DNA of 64,000 bases, from NCBI GenBank assembly GCA_003762875.1, contig RIBL01000008.1, forward strand, positions 52,481 to 116,480, read 5' to 3'. Positions 17,330 to 25,957 of this stretch are shown piece by piece. Positions within the stretch are counted from its first letter, which is position 1. Each line of letters opens with the position of its first letter. The notes under the pieces were generated by a model. That model did not search any database and was not told the DNA's origin. It saw nothing but the letters and a program-made list of their open reading frames with translations. Both the position numbers and the translations under genes were made by a program. Source of the stretch: Muribaculaceae bacterium Isolate-110 (HZI). Its GTDB lineage: Bacteria > Bacteroidota > Bacteroidia > Bacteroidales > Muribaculaceae.

Positions 17330-18760
17330 ATGAACAAGACACATTTCTTAGCATTGTGCGCACTGCTCTCGGCCGCTGCGGCAGCCGAGGCCAAAGTGAA
17401 ACCGTCGGCCATGATAGGCGATAACATGGTGCTCCAGCAAAATTCCAACGTTCGCCTCTGGGGCACAGCCGACCCCGGTGAGACTTTTAAGATTACCACC
17501 TCGTGGGACGGCCGCACCTATGACGTCTCGGCCGACCGATGCGGCGACTGGAGCATGGCTGTGGTCACTCCGCAAGGCTCGTTTACTCCTCAGACCGTCA
17601 CTATCTCGGACGGCGAGACCATCACCATCGGAAATGTGCTCATAGGCGAGGTGTGGCTGGCATCGGGGCAGTCAAACATGCAGATGCCGCTCAAAGGTTT
17701 TCCGGGCTGCTGTGTCAAAGACGGATATAAAGAGATAGCCGGAGCGCGAGCCTGGGCCGACAAGGTGAGATTTTTCAACGTGCCTCTCACCCAGAGCTAT
17801 ACACCGCTTGATACGGTAAACGCCCGTTGGGATGTGCCGTCGCCCGAGACCGCACCCGAATTTAGTGCGGTGGCCTGGCATTATGCCAAGCAGATGGCTG
17901 ATGTGCTCGATGTGCCGGTAGGCATAGTGAGCGCGGCCTATGGAGGCGCGAGGGTCGAGAGCTGGACTCCGCGCGACATGCTTGAGAAGTATCCCGACGT
18001 GTCGCTCGACCCCAAGGACGTAGAGCCGATGGTGCATTATCTGCGCCCCTTGCTTATGTATAACGCCATGTTCAACCCCGTGAAGCAATACATATATAAG
18101 GGTATAATATGGTATCAGGGTTGTTCCAATGTGTCGACCTACGAGACTTATGCCGAGCGTCTGGCGGCGATGGTGACTCGCTGGCGCGACGAGATAGGGC
18201 TCGGTGACATACCTTTCTATGCCGTTGAAATCGCTCCTTATGAATATGACTCGCCTGCCGAGACCGGCAAATCGCCCTATCTGCGCGAGGCTCAGTGGAA
18301 AGCGGTGTCGATGATACCCAATGCTGACATGATATGCATCAACGACCTTGTGGAGCCTTATGAGCGTTACAACATACACCCCGCACAAAAGGAGGCTGTG
18401 GGCCGTCGTCTCTGCGACTTGGCTCTCAACAAGACTTATGGCAAGAAGCAGTTTCTCGCCGGAAGTCCGCGCTACAAGAGTCATCGCACCGAGGGCGACA
18501 AGATGCTTGTGGCCATCGAGTCGCCCAACGACGGTGTGTGTCGCAATTATGATATAGTGGGATTTGAGATTGCCGGTGCTGACGGTGTGTTTCATCCGGC
18601 CGAAAGCGTTAATTTCCGCTGGCAGACCAACGAGGTCGAGCTGTCGTCGCCTACAGTCCCTGTGCCGGTCGATGTGCGCTATTGTTTCCGCGACTTCCAG
18701 CCCGGCACGCTCCACGGAGGCAACTACCTCCCTCTCATACCTTTTTCTACTCGGCCGTAG
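17330..18760 (+). CDS. sialate O-acetylesterase family protein
   Basis: The protein has 476 residues from ATG 17330, which starts a signal peptide (MNKTHFLALCALLSAAAAAEA). The SASA/SGNH block I is GEVWLASGQSNMQMPLKG (catalytic Ser), and the C-terminal catalytic His is in NIHPAQKEAVGRRL. Related enzymes often have DxHP; here the residue is Asn, so the Asp partner may come from elsewhere. The N-terminal jelly-roll (AMIGDNMVLQQNSNVRLWG) is typical. It would deacetylate sialic acids or acetylated plant glycans in the periplasm. The last codons and the stop lie within an intergenic-type repeat (see 18748-18974). Confidence 0.85.
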   Translation: MNKTHFLALCALLSAAAAAEAKVKPSAMIGDNMVLQQNSNVRLWGTADPGETFKITTSWDGRTYDVSADRCGDWSMAVVTPQGSFTPQTVTISDGETITIGNVLIGEVWLASGQSNMQMPLKGFPGCCVKDGYKEIAGARAWADKVRFFNVPLTQSYTPLDTVNARWDVPSPETAPEFSAVAWHYAKQMADVLDVPVGIVSAAYGGARVESWTPRDMLEKYPDVSLDPKDVEPMVHYLRPLLMYNAMFNPVKQYIYKGIIWYQGCSNVSTYETYAERLAAMVTRWRDEIGLGDIPFYAVEIAPYEYDSPAETGKSPYLREAQWKAVSMIPNADMICINDLVEPYERYNIHPAQKEAVGRRLCDLALNKTYGKKQFLAGSPRYKSHRTEGDKMLVAIESPNDGVCRNYDIVGFEIAGADGVFHPAESVNFRWQTNEVELSSPTVPVPVDVRYCFRDFQPGTLHGGNYLPLIPFSTRP

Positions 18761-18974
18761 GCCGAAGGTTATGAGGTTATGAGGTTATGGGCCGGATGGG
18801 GCAAATGGGCCGGATGGGCCCAATGACCTTTTGCCCGTAGGGCAAACCTAACCTCATAACCTTATAACCTTCGGGCGAAGCCCGAGTACGATGGGTCCAA
18901 TGACCTTTTGCCCGCAGGGCAAACCTAACCTTATAACCTCATAACCTTATAACCTTCGGGCGAAGCCCGAGTAC
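18748..18974. repeat. REP-like hairpin/AGGTTAT repeat cluster 1
   Basis: A plus-oriented unit (TCGGCC GTA GGCCGA followed by AGGTTATG heptamers) faces two minus-oriented units (CTCGGGC TTC GCCCGAAGGTTAT as read on the minus strand), with TTTGCCC/GGGCAAA hairpins between. The cluster fills the space between two convergent genes and touches both: it contains the stop codon of the esterase (TAG at 18758-18760) and ends at the stop codon of the outer membrane protein. Confidence 0.85.
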
Positions 18975-20294
18975 TTAGAATGAGAATTGGCACATCGCGC
19001 CTACGCGGCGGGCCCATGCATGGGAGCCGTCCACGTCCTGACGTTTGCCGAAGTTGGCTTCAGCTCCTATCTGGATGCGGGGTGTGACGTTGTAGAAGAT
19101 GTTGGCACAGCCGTAAAGTCCGTATTTGTAGCCTTCGGCCGAACGGGGTGCCGAGGTATTGTTGCGGGCTTCGCCAAATGTGCATGACATCATGAGCTTG
19201 TGAGAGAAGTGATAGCTGAGTCCGAGAAAGTAGCTCCAACTCGGCACGGTGCGCAGGCGTCCGGGCGACTCCACATTGTCAATGAGGTCATACTGGCCCA
19301 TGAGGAAATCGCCTCCTACATTGGAGTAGGAGCGGCCGACATTGCCTATGCCATACACTGTAAGCGACGGAGTAGGGTTGAACACAGTGGACAGTTGCAG
19401 ACCATAGCCCACGGGCGTGTGGTTGCTGCCGTTGACAAGGTCGCGATAGGGGAGGAAACGTGTGATGCCCGACAGACGCACATGCTGGTCGGGAGCCCAT
19501 TCATACTGCACCATGGCCGCAAGATTGGGTAGAGAACAGGAGCGCGGAGCAGTGTTGCCGTTGTCGGTGTCGAGATTCATGTCGGGAGTCTCGACTGAGA
19601 GGCCGAGCGTGATGCCCGACTTTCTGAACGTATGCATCCATCTTACCAGCAATGCCGTGAAATCCATGCTCATGGTCGAGCCGTTGGCGTCGACAGTAGG
19701 GGCGAGAGCCATGCCGTCGGAAAATGTCGAGGTGGCATATCCCACAGTCCAGTCATTGATGGTGGCATAGGCTTTGGAGAGCCTCATGTCGCGGCCTTCA
19801 TAACCGTTAAACTTGGTCTGTATGTAGAGCTGATAGGTGCCTATGCGTGAGTTGCGTCCTATCACGCGAAAAAACAGTGATGTGCCCGAGGGGGTGGTGC
19901 CGAAGTGATTGCGGTTGAGGGGCGTGTCGCCGAGCGGAATGTCAAAAGGCTTGAAAGCCGGCCCGGGCATGGAGTTGCCGGGGTCGAAATAGGCTCTCAT
20001 TCTGACCATGCCGCCGACACCCATGGCCATATTGGCATCACGGCTCATGAACAGGAAATAGGGTGCGGCCGGGTCTTGATAGTTGCGGAACTGGTCGATG
20101 TAGAAATGCATGATCAGCGAACGTATCGAGTCGTCGGGCAATACGGCTTTCTGGTTGTCGCCAAAATAAATGACGTGATGATCGGCGACAAGCGAGTCAA
20201 GTGCCTCTTGTCTTACCGTAGGTGTGGTTGCCGAACCGCTCAGGACTGCTGCGCCCAGAGTAAATCCCACCAACAAGCGTGATGCAGTGTTCAT
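18975..20294 (-). CDS. outer membrane beta-barrel protein, DcaP/porin-like
   Basis: The 439-residue protein has an N-terminal signal peptide (NTASRLLVGFTLGAAVLSGSA). A barrel-like body follows with PSGTSLFFRVIGRNSRIGTYQLYIQTKF, similar to DcaP-type trimeric porins, and a final phenylalanine (GAMCQFSF) as expected for BAM-dependent barrels. It is likely a diffusion channel in the outer membrane; substrate unknown. Family membership is moderate. It converges with the esterase gene across the repeat cluster. Confidence 0.6.
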   Translation of the reverse strand: MNTASRLLVGFTLGAAVLSGSATTPTVRQEALDSLVADHHVIYFGDNQKAVLPDDSIRSLIMHFYIDQFRNYQDPAAPYFLFMSRDANMAMGVGGMVRMRAYFDPGNSMPGPAFKPFDIPLGDTPLNRNHFGTTPSGTSLFFRVIGRNSRIGTYQLYIQTKFNGYEGRDMRLSKAYATINDWTVGYATSTFSDGMALAPTVDANGSTMSMDFTALLVRWMHTFRKSGITLGLSVETPDMNLDTDNGNTAPRSCSLPNLAAMVQYEWAPDQHVRLSGITRFLPYRDLVNGSNHTPVGYGLQLSTVFNPTPSLTVYGIGNVGRSYSNVGGDFLMGQYDLIDNVESPGRLRTVPSWSYFLGLSYHFSHKLMMSCTFGEARNNTSAPRSAEGYKYGLYGCANIFYNVTPRIQIGAEANFGKRQDVDGSHAWARRVGAMCQFSF

Positions 20295-20440
20295 AATGCA
20301 AGGAATTTTATATAATATGTATGTTTCATTATGATTTTATAACACATATGGTAAAAAAAGGTTGAGCAATCTTTATCTTTTTGAAAAAAATCGGAGGTTC
20401 TTGTGTAACATTTGGCCCCCTTTTACGTCTTCTTAATAGA

Positions 20441-20956
20441 ATGGACCGCAAAGAGTTTGAAACTGTCGCCCCCTCGCTCAGAGAGAGCATCGTGAGAATG
20501 GTCGTGCGCCTCGTCCCCTCGGGCGAGACGTCAGGACTGGCTGACGATGTGGCCCAGGACACCTTGTTGCGTCTGTGGACGCGCCGAGACAGCATCGACA
20601 CTTACCGCTCCATCCATGCCCTGGCCATGGTGATGGCCCGCAACCGTACCATCGATCTGCTGAGGCGCGACCGTTCCGGCTCGCATGTGAGCCTTGACGA
20701 CGGTTACGACTCGCCCGACTCATCGCCCGATCCGCACGAATGTATGGTCTCGGACGAGGCCGACGCCCGGCTGCGCTCCATCATGGAGTCGCTCCCCTCG
20801 GCCCAACAGGCTCTCATAAGGATGAGACATGTCGAGGAGATGGAAATCGATGAGATTGCCTCGGTAACAGGTTCTTCGCCGGGTGCCATACGCGTGATGC
20901 TGTCGCGGACGCGACGGCACATCAAAGACCTCTTTCTCAATAATCAGGAAATCTGA
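20441..20956 (+). CDS. ECF-type RNA polymerase sigma factor
   Basis: The protein has 171 residues from ATG 20441; the frame extends upstream, but that part reads poorly. Region 2 has DDVAQDTLLRLWTRRDSID and a following ALAMVMARNRTIDLLRR. Region 4 has LPSAQQALIRMRHVEEMEIDEIASVTGSSPGAIRVMLSRTRR, a helix-turn-helix. The Bacteroidota RpoE/ECF pattern is clear. The next two genes follow 15 and 6 bases downstream and form a short operon: sigma, membrane partner, secreted protein. Confidence 0.88.
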   Translation: MDRKEFETVAPSLRESIVRMVVRLVPSGETSGLADDVAQDTLLRLWTRRDSIDTYRSIHALAMVMARNRTIDLLRRDRSGSHVSLDDGYDSPDSSPDPHECMVSDEADARLRSIMESLPSAQQALIRMRHVEEMEIDEIASVTGSSPGAIRVMLSRTRRHIKDLFLNNQEI

Positions 20957-20971
20957 ACAAAAAAACGAACA

Positions 20972-21499
20972 ATGAACCCTATCGACCACAACAACTACCG
21001 CCAATGGGTGGAGCGGTTTCTTGACGCAGAGACCACACTCGCCGAGGAGCGAGAGCTGTATGCCTACTTCTCGCGTACCGACCTGCCTGAAGAGGCACGA
21101 CGTTACCGCAGCATGTTCGGATGGTATGAGGATCTGCCGGCTCTCGACCGCGCGACAGCGACTGCCACACCGTCGCGTCCGGTGCGCATATTGCCGCTGA
21201 GACCGTGGCAGTGGGCCGGCATTGCCGCCATGATAGCCATCCTGCTCGGGCTTGGCTTCTCGATGCGCCGGGCTGTCGGACAGGACGAGTATATCTATGC
21301 TTCCTACATGATACGCGACGGACTTAAAATCACCGATCCTGAGATGGTGCGCGCGGAGTTTGACCGCATAGAGTCGCATGCCGACCGATATGCCGCCTCG
21401 ATCGAGTCACGGCTGGACGACTATGATTTTCCCGACATCGACATCGAGACCGACAATCCAGAGATACGCAATTTTATCAACACATCATTTAAATACTGA
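20972..21499 (+). CDS. single-pass membrane protein, probable anti-sigma partner
   Basis: The 175-residue protein has a cytoplasmic N-terminal part (NYRQWVERFLDAETTLAEERELYAYF), one membrane helix at about 70-92 (WQWAGIAAMIAILLGLGF) and a periplasmic tail rich in acidic residues. I recognise no named domain. Its position directly after an ECF sigma gene and its topology suggest it sequesters that sigma factor. This is inference from context; no anti-sigma zinc motif is seen. Confidence 0.6.
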   Translation: MNPIDHNNYRQWVERFLDAETTLAEERELYAYFSRTDLPEEARRYRSMFGWYEDLPALDRATATATPSRPVRILPLRPWQWAGIAAMIAILLGLGFSMRRAVGQDEYIYASYMIRDGLKITDPEMVRAEFDRIESHADRYAASIESRLDDYDFPDIDIETDNPEIRNFINTSFKY

Positions 21500-21505
21500 C
21501 CCCAT

Positions 21506-21922
21506 ATGACAACGCTGCTTCGCACACTGACCGCCACGCTTATCATCACGATACTCTCGGCCATCCCGACATTTGCCCAGTCATCGCTCGACAAAATCAT
21601 CGAGCCGCTCAAGGACGGCGACAAGGGGTCGTCGGTGGTGTATCGCGAAAAACGTAACCCCACGACCAAAGCTATCATCGAGTCGGCTCTGCTCGTAGAG
21701 TTCAACGACTCAAAGCTGGCCAACAAAATCATCGAGACCATGAAAAAGGAGCGTCAGAACGCTGCCAATTTCTCGTCATACGACAACAGAAACAACAAGA
21801 ATTATAAAATTGAGTATCACAGCAAAAACGGTGACAGCTCGGAATACTGCATTTTTCTTGAACGCAACAAATGGACTCTGACCGTCAAGGTCTACCGTCC
21901 TTCCGCCAAAAAGAGACGATAG
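21506..21922 (+). CDS. small secreted protein of unknown function
   Basis: The 138-residue protein has a signal peptide (TTLLRTLTATLIITILSAIPTFA) and a short, highly charged mature part ending KKRR. The phrase SSLDKIIEPLKDGDKGSSVVYREKRNP resembles small Bacteroidales proteins that follow ECF sigma operons, but I cannot name a family with confidence. It starts 6 bases after the membrane partner, so it is probably co-transcribed and may be a signal or target of that regulon. Confidence 0.6.
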   Translation: MTTLLRTLTATLIITILSAIPTFAQSSLDKIIEPLKDGDKGSSVVYREKRNPTTKAIIESALLVEFNDSKLANKIIETMKKERQNAANFSSYDNRNNKNYKIEYHSKNGDSSEYCIFLERNKWTLTVKVYRPSAKKRR

Positions 21923-21984
21923 TTTAGAGGGTATTTATACAGCACAACACAGCAAAAAATCAGTAACATAAAATATTTGGAAGA

Positions 21985-23625
21985 ATGAAAAGAATACTCT
22001 CGTCAATCGTCTTGTGTATTGTGGCGATAGCCTCATATGCCCAGACCGCAATCGGCAAAGAGACGCTTAGTACCAATAGGGACATAGTTGAGGTTGTCCT
22101 TGATGGTAAGAAAATGAAGGGTGGCTGGAATGTGTTGTATGGCAATAAAATCGACTCTCTTGATACAAAAGCCAAAGAAATTATTTTTACTTCTGACATT
22201 GACACGTTAAGAATCACACTTGACGTGTGGCAATCAAAGGATTTTACAATAATATCGGATAAAGGGAGCAAAGCTCCTGTAAGAGTGACACGTATTTCGG
22301 AAAACATTTATGAAAATCCGAATCCGCGTCTGCGGAAACGAGCCAAAAGCGGAATGCTCAGCCGCGAACAGGCCATATTTGACATCAATGCTCTTATTTA
22401 TGGGCTGAGTGAAGTGCATCCTGACATGTTCTCCGTTTGCCGTCAGGAAGATTTTTTCCGGGCTGTAAACAAGGCTATACAGTCTCTGCCTGATTCCATA
22501 AGCACGATGGATTTGTTCAGAAAAACAGCTCCCATTGTGGCAATGGTCGGTGACGGACATACCAACCTCTTCTTTCCTTATAATGATGTTTTAACACAGG
22601 AACTTAAACGTATGCCGTGTTGGGTGGATGTTCTGAGTGACAAATCAATAGTATGTTGCTCAAGTCTCGACTCGATCATCCCTCGCGGAGCGAAAATATT
22701 GAGTATCAACGGCGTGAAGGCAGAGGATATGCTTGACTCAATGCTGCCATACGTCGCCGGAGAAAAAGAACCGTTTAAATTGTCACGTATTGACGGCTCT
22801 TTTGCAGCTTTTCGCCATATGCTCTATCCGGCAGAATTCTTTGACATAGTCTATCTTCCCAAAAATGAAAAAAAACCAAAAAAGGTGACATATCAGGCTG
22901 AAGTTTTCGACGAGGTGGAAAGGCGAAGTCCGGCACTCCCTCAGTCGGACAGCGGTAAGCCTTATTCATTCACGATTGATAAAAAACGAAATGTAGCGAT
23001 AATGGATTTTCGTGAATTTAGTGATAAGTCCGGGATGGAAGTATTTGCTGATTCAATGTTCAGGGAGCTCCGTAATCATGATATCGACAATCTCATAATC
23101 GATCTGAGAAGGAACGGAGGCGGCAATAGCACAGTCGGCGATGTCCTGCTGAGATATATCTCTCCAAAACCGTTCATTCAGATGGATAAGGTACTCGTCC
23201 GTATCACACCTCTGACGCGTAGACTTATGAAGAACAAAGATATTGATCCGTCGTTCTCATTCATTGAAATAACAGAAGACCGGTATAAGCAACCTCTGAC
23301 CGATCAGGAGGGGCATTATAATGGAAATGTCTATCTGCTTACATCCAACAAGACATTCTCCTCGGCCGGAAGTTTTGCATGGGCTTTCAAAGAATGTGGC
23401 ATGGGGCAAGTGGTAGGCGAAGAGACCGGAGGCATGAATGTTTGTTATGGCGATATTCTTTATTATCGACTGCCTGTCTCGCGTATGATTTGCTCGATTT
23501 CATATAAGCGTTTCTGGCAAATGCATGCTGATGAAAGTGATATTCACGGTACGGTTCCTGACGTTGTCGTTCCGGCGGCGGACGCACTTGACAAAACTTT
23601 ACAGATTATCAAAAAGAAGCGATAG
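21985..23625 (+). CDS. S41 family peptidase, secreted
   Basis: The 546-residue protein has a signal peptide (MKRILSSIVLCIVAIASYA). An N-terminal beta domain precedes the S41 region: MLSREQAIFDINALIYGLSEVHPDMF, VGDGHTNLFF, LIIDLRRNGGGNS, then TSNKTFSSAGSFAWAFKECGMGQVVGEETGG, which has the nucleophile Ser segment and the downstream Glu. S41 enzymes cut exported proteins near the C-terminus. There is no obvious PDZ domain, as in the eukaryote-like branch. Base composition is visibly more AT-rich, with different codon choices, than in flanking genes, which suggests a later arrival. Confidence 0.82.
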   Translation: MKRILSSIVLCIVAIASYAQTAIGKETLSTNRDIVEVVLDGKKMKGGWNVLYGNKIDSLDTKAKEIIFTSDIDTLRITLDVWQSKDFTIISDKGSKAPVRVTRISENIYENPNPRLRKRAKSGMLSREQAIFDINALIYGLSEVHPDMFSVCRQEDFFRAVNKAIQSLPDSISTMDLFRKTAPIVAMVGDGHTNLFFPYNDVLTQELKRMPCWVDVLSDKSIVCCSSLDSIIPRGAKILSINGVKAEDMLDSMLPYVAGEKEPFKLSRIDGSFAAFRHMLYPAEFFDIVYLPKNEKKPKKVTYQAEVFDEVERRSPALPQSDSGKPYSFTIDKKRNVAIMDFREFSDKSGMEVFADSMFRELRNHDIDNLIIDLRRNGGGNSTVGDVLLRYISPKPFIQMDKVLVRITPLTRRLMKNKDIDPSFSFIEITEDRYKQPLTDQEGHYNGNVYLLTSNKTFSSAGSFAWAFKECGMGQVVGEETGGMNVCYGDILYYRLPVSRMICSISYKRFWQMHADESDIHGTVPDVVVPAADALDKTLQIIKKKR

Positions 23626-24006
23626 AATGGACTGAGTGCAGTGGTAAAATACATGCCGGAACGTCATATTTTATCATCAACAGAAGTCTGAGAGCTAAAA
23701 GTTTAGAGTTTATGCATAGATGTGCTGACGGGGTGCGAGCCTCCGATAAATATCAGCACATCTATGCATAAACTCTAAACTTTTATCTTTAAACTCCATT
23801 TTATGCTTAATAACATAGTTTATCGAATGTTTTATTAAACATTGGCAAAAATTTCACATTTCCTTTGTTTTTATCGGCAAAAAGATATAAATTCGTGAAT
23901 TTAAATAACGCACAGAAACTCTCCACACCTACACACACTCCCCTCAAACCTATATCAACAGGCATCATCATTCTACCCGGAATCTAACTAAAATTCTTAT
24001 ATATCA
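23626..24006. other. intergenic region upstream of the glycogen cluster
   Basis: This 381-base AT-rich gap contains the 32-bp inverted repeat described separately and then a stretch rich in CACAC and AAAA runs before the ATG at 24007. I see no gene and no full promoter match, though the cluster promoter must lie here. Confidence 0.6.
23697..23784. repeat. TTTAGAG-family repeat forming a perfect 32-bp inverted repeat
   Basis: Arms 23697-23728 and 23753-23784 are exact reverse complements (beginning AAAAGTTTAGAGTTTATG), with a 24-base loop. The outer words are those of the TTTAGAG family. It may terminate the S41 peptidase transcript. Confidence 0.85.
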
Positions 24007-25941
24007 ATGAGCTATCTAAAATTTGATAAGAACCTCATGATTAACCTGGAGCAATCACTCCCCAAAGAGATGCTCCGCACCAATCAATCGGGGGCCTATC
24101 ACTGCACGACGATAGTTGACTGCAACACACGCAAGCAGCACGGTCTGCTTGTTGTGCCTGTGCCCGAGCTCGGAAACTCATGGCACGTGATGCTGTCGTC
24201 GCTTGACGAGACCGTCTATCAGCACGGCGCGCCTTTCAATCTCGGGCTGCACCGTTACAGCGGCGGCGTCATGAACCCCAACGGACATAAGTACATACGT
24301 GAGTTTGACTGTGAAAGTGTGCCACGCACTACCTATCGCGTGGGCGGCGTAATACTTACCAAGGAAAAGATGTTCATCTCCAATGAGAACCGCATTCTCA
24401 TCCGCTATACTCTTGTCGAGGCCCACTCGCCCACCACTCTGCGCTTCCGTCCGGTGCTCGCTTTCCGCGAAGCCAACGCCCTGTGTGTGGCCAATGACGC
24501 CATCAACACTGAGATACCCGAGATCGACAACGGAGTGTCGGCATGCCTCTACAGCGGTTATCCGCGCCTGTTCATGCAGTTTTCCCACAAGCCTGCGTGG
24601 ACCTATGACCCGCACTGGTATAACGGCTTCGAATATGTCAAAGACCTTGAGCGCGGAGTGCCCTATACCGAGGACCTCTGGGTGCCCGGCTATTTTGACG
24701 TGCCCATCCGCAAGGGCGAGAGCATCATCTTCTCGGCCGGACTCAGCGAGGTGTCGCCCCGCTCGCTCACCAAGATGTATGAAAAGGAGATTGCCCACCG
24801 CACATGCCGCACATCGTTTTTCAACTGTCTCAAAAACGCCGTCAAGCAGTGCTATCTACGCGAGGGCGACGACATGTATCTTCTCTCAGGCTATCCCTGG
24901 GGCAAAGTCATAGCGCGCAACACCTTCATGGCACTCCCCGGAGCCACCATCTCCATCAATCACCGCGAAGACTTCGAGCGCATAGCCGACACGGCTCTCC
25001 GCTCGCTCCGCTCGTTCATGCAGACCGGCAGTCTTGACCCGCGCATCCAGGGCATCGACCTCCCTGACATACCGCTCTGGGCCATCTGGGCCATACAGCA
25101 ATATGCCAAGGCTTACTCGCGCGAGGAGGCCGCTGCAAGGTATCTCGACGACATCCGCGCCATCATCGACTATATACTCGCCGGCAAGCATCCCTTCCTC
25201 AAGGTCGACAGCGAGACCGGCATGGTCAGCACCGACGGCTCCGACAAACCCATGTCGTGGATGAACGCCTCGCTCGGCGGACATCCCGTGGTGTCCCGCT
25301 CGGGCTATCTGATAGAGTTTAACGCCTTGTGGTACAACGCTCTCGTCTTTGCCTCGCGTCTCACCGAGGGCGAGGAGCAGGACAAATACAGCGTGCGTGC
25401 CGAGAAGATGGCCCAGCCGTTCATCTCGACATTCCTCAACGATTACGGCTATCTCTACGACTATGTCAACGGCACTTATGCCGACCCCTCCGTGCGCCCC
25501 AACATGGCCATAGCCATCGGGCTTGACTATTCGCCGCTCGACCGTCGCCAGCGCAAACGCGTACTCGACATCGTGACCCGCGAGCTACTCACACCCAAGG
25601 GCTTGCGCACACTCTCGCCCAAGAGCTTCGGCTATCGACCCAACTATCTCGGCTCGCCCGAAGACCGCGAGATGGCCCTCCATAACGGCCCGGCCCGTCC
25701 GTGGCTTATGGGCTTCTATTCCGACGCCTATCTCAAGGTGTTCGGCATGAGCGGTGTGAGCTACGTAGACCGTATGCTCATCGGTTTTGAGGACGAGATG
25801 ACCCAGGGCTGCATCGGCTCGCTCTCGCAGCTCTATGACGCCAATCCTCCCTATGTGGGCCGTGGTGCCATCAGCCACGTCACCAATGTGGCCGAAGTGC
25901 TCCGCACACTCACCACGCTCAAAAAATTCATAATGGACTAA
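24007..25941 (+). CDS. glycogen debranching enzyme (amylo-alpha-1,6-glucosidase, GH133)
   Basis: The 644-residue protein has an N-terminal GDE_N-type beta domain (GAYHCTTIVDCNTRKQHGLLVVPVP) and a C-terminal (alpha/alpha)6 barrel with ARNTFMALPGA, IDLPDIPLWAIWAIQQY, DGSDKPMSWMN and the ending TQGCIGSLSQLYDANPPYVGRGAISHVTNVAEVLR. It hydrolyses alpha-1,6 branches of glycogen in the cytoplasm. A GT4 glycogen synthase-type gene follows 16 bases downstream and a GH57 gene after that, the usual Bacteroidales glycogen cluster. Confidence 0.92.
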   Translation: MSYLKFDKNLMINLEQSLPKEMLRTNQSGAYHCTTIVDCNTRKQHGLLVVPVPELGNSWHVMLSSLDETVYQHGAPFNLGLHRYSGGVMNPNGHKYIREFDCESVPRTTYRVGGVILTKEKMFISNENRILIRYTLVEAHSPTTLRFRPVLAFREANALCVANDAINTEIPEIDNGVSACLYSGYPRLFMQFSHKPAWTYDPHWYNGFEYVKDLERGVPYTEDLWVPGYFDVPIRKGESIIFSAGLSEVSPRSLTKMYEKEIAHRTCRTSFFNCLKNAVKQCYLREGDDMYLLSGYPWGKVIARNTFMALPGATISINHREDFERIADTALRSLRSFMQTGSLDPRIQGIDLPDIPLWAIWAIQQYAKAYSREEAAARYLDDIRAIIDYILAGKHPFLKVDSETGMVSTDGSDKPMSWMNASLGGHPVVSRSGYLIEFNALWYNALVFASRLTEGEEQDKYSVRAEKMAQPFISTFLNDYGYLYDYVNGTYADPSVRPNMAIAIGLDYSPLDRRQRKRVLDIVTRELLTPKGLRTLSPKSFGYRPNYLGSPEDREMALHNGPARPWLMGFYSDAYLKVFGMSGVSYVDRMLIGFEDEMTQGCIGSLSQLYDANPPYVGRGAISHVTNVAEVLRTLTTLKKFIMD

Positions 25942-25957
25942 TCCCCCTCTCACACCC

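Noticed and set aside
18352..18400. Loss of catalytic Asp (NIHP instead of DIHP) in the sialate O-acetylesterase as evidence of inactivity
   Set aside because: The Asp position varies in this branch as far as I recall, and Ser and His are intact; not enough to call the enzyme dead.
18748..18974. Possible CRISPR array from the repeated AGGTTAT words
   Set aside because: Repeats are heptamers in direct tandem with hairpins, without regular unique spacers, and no cas genes are in the window.
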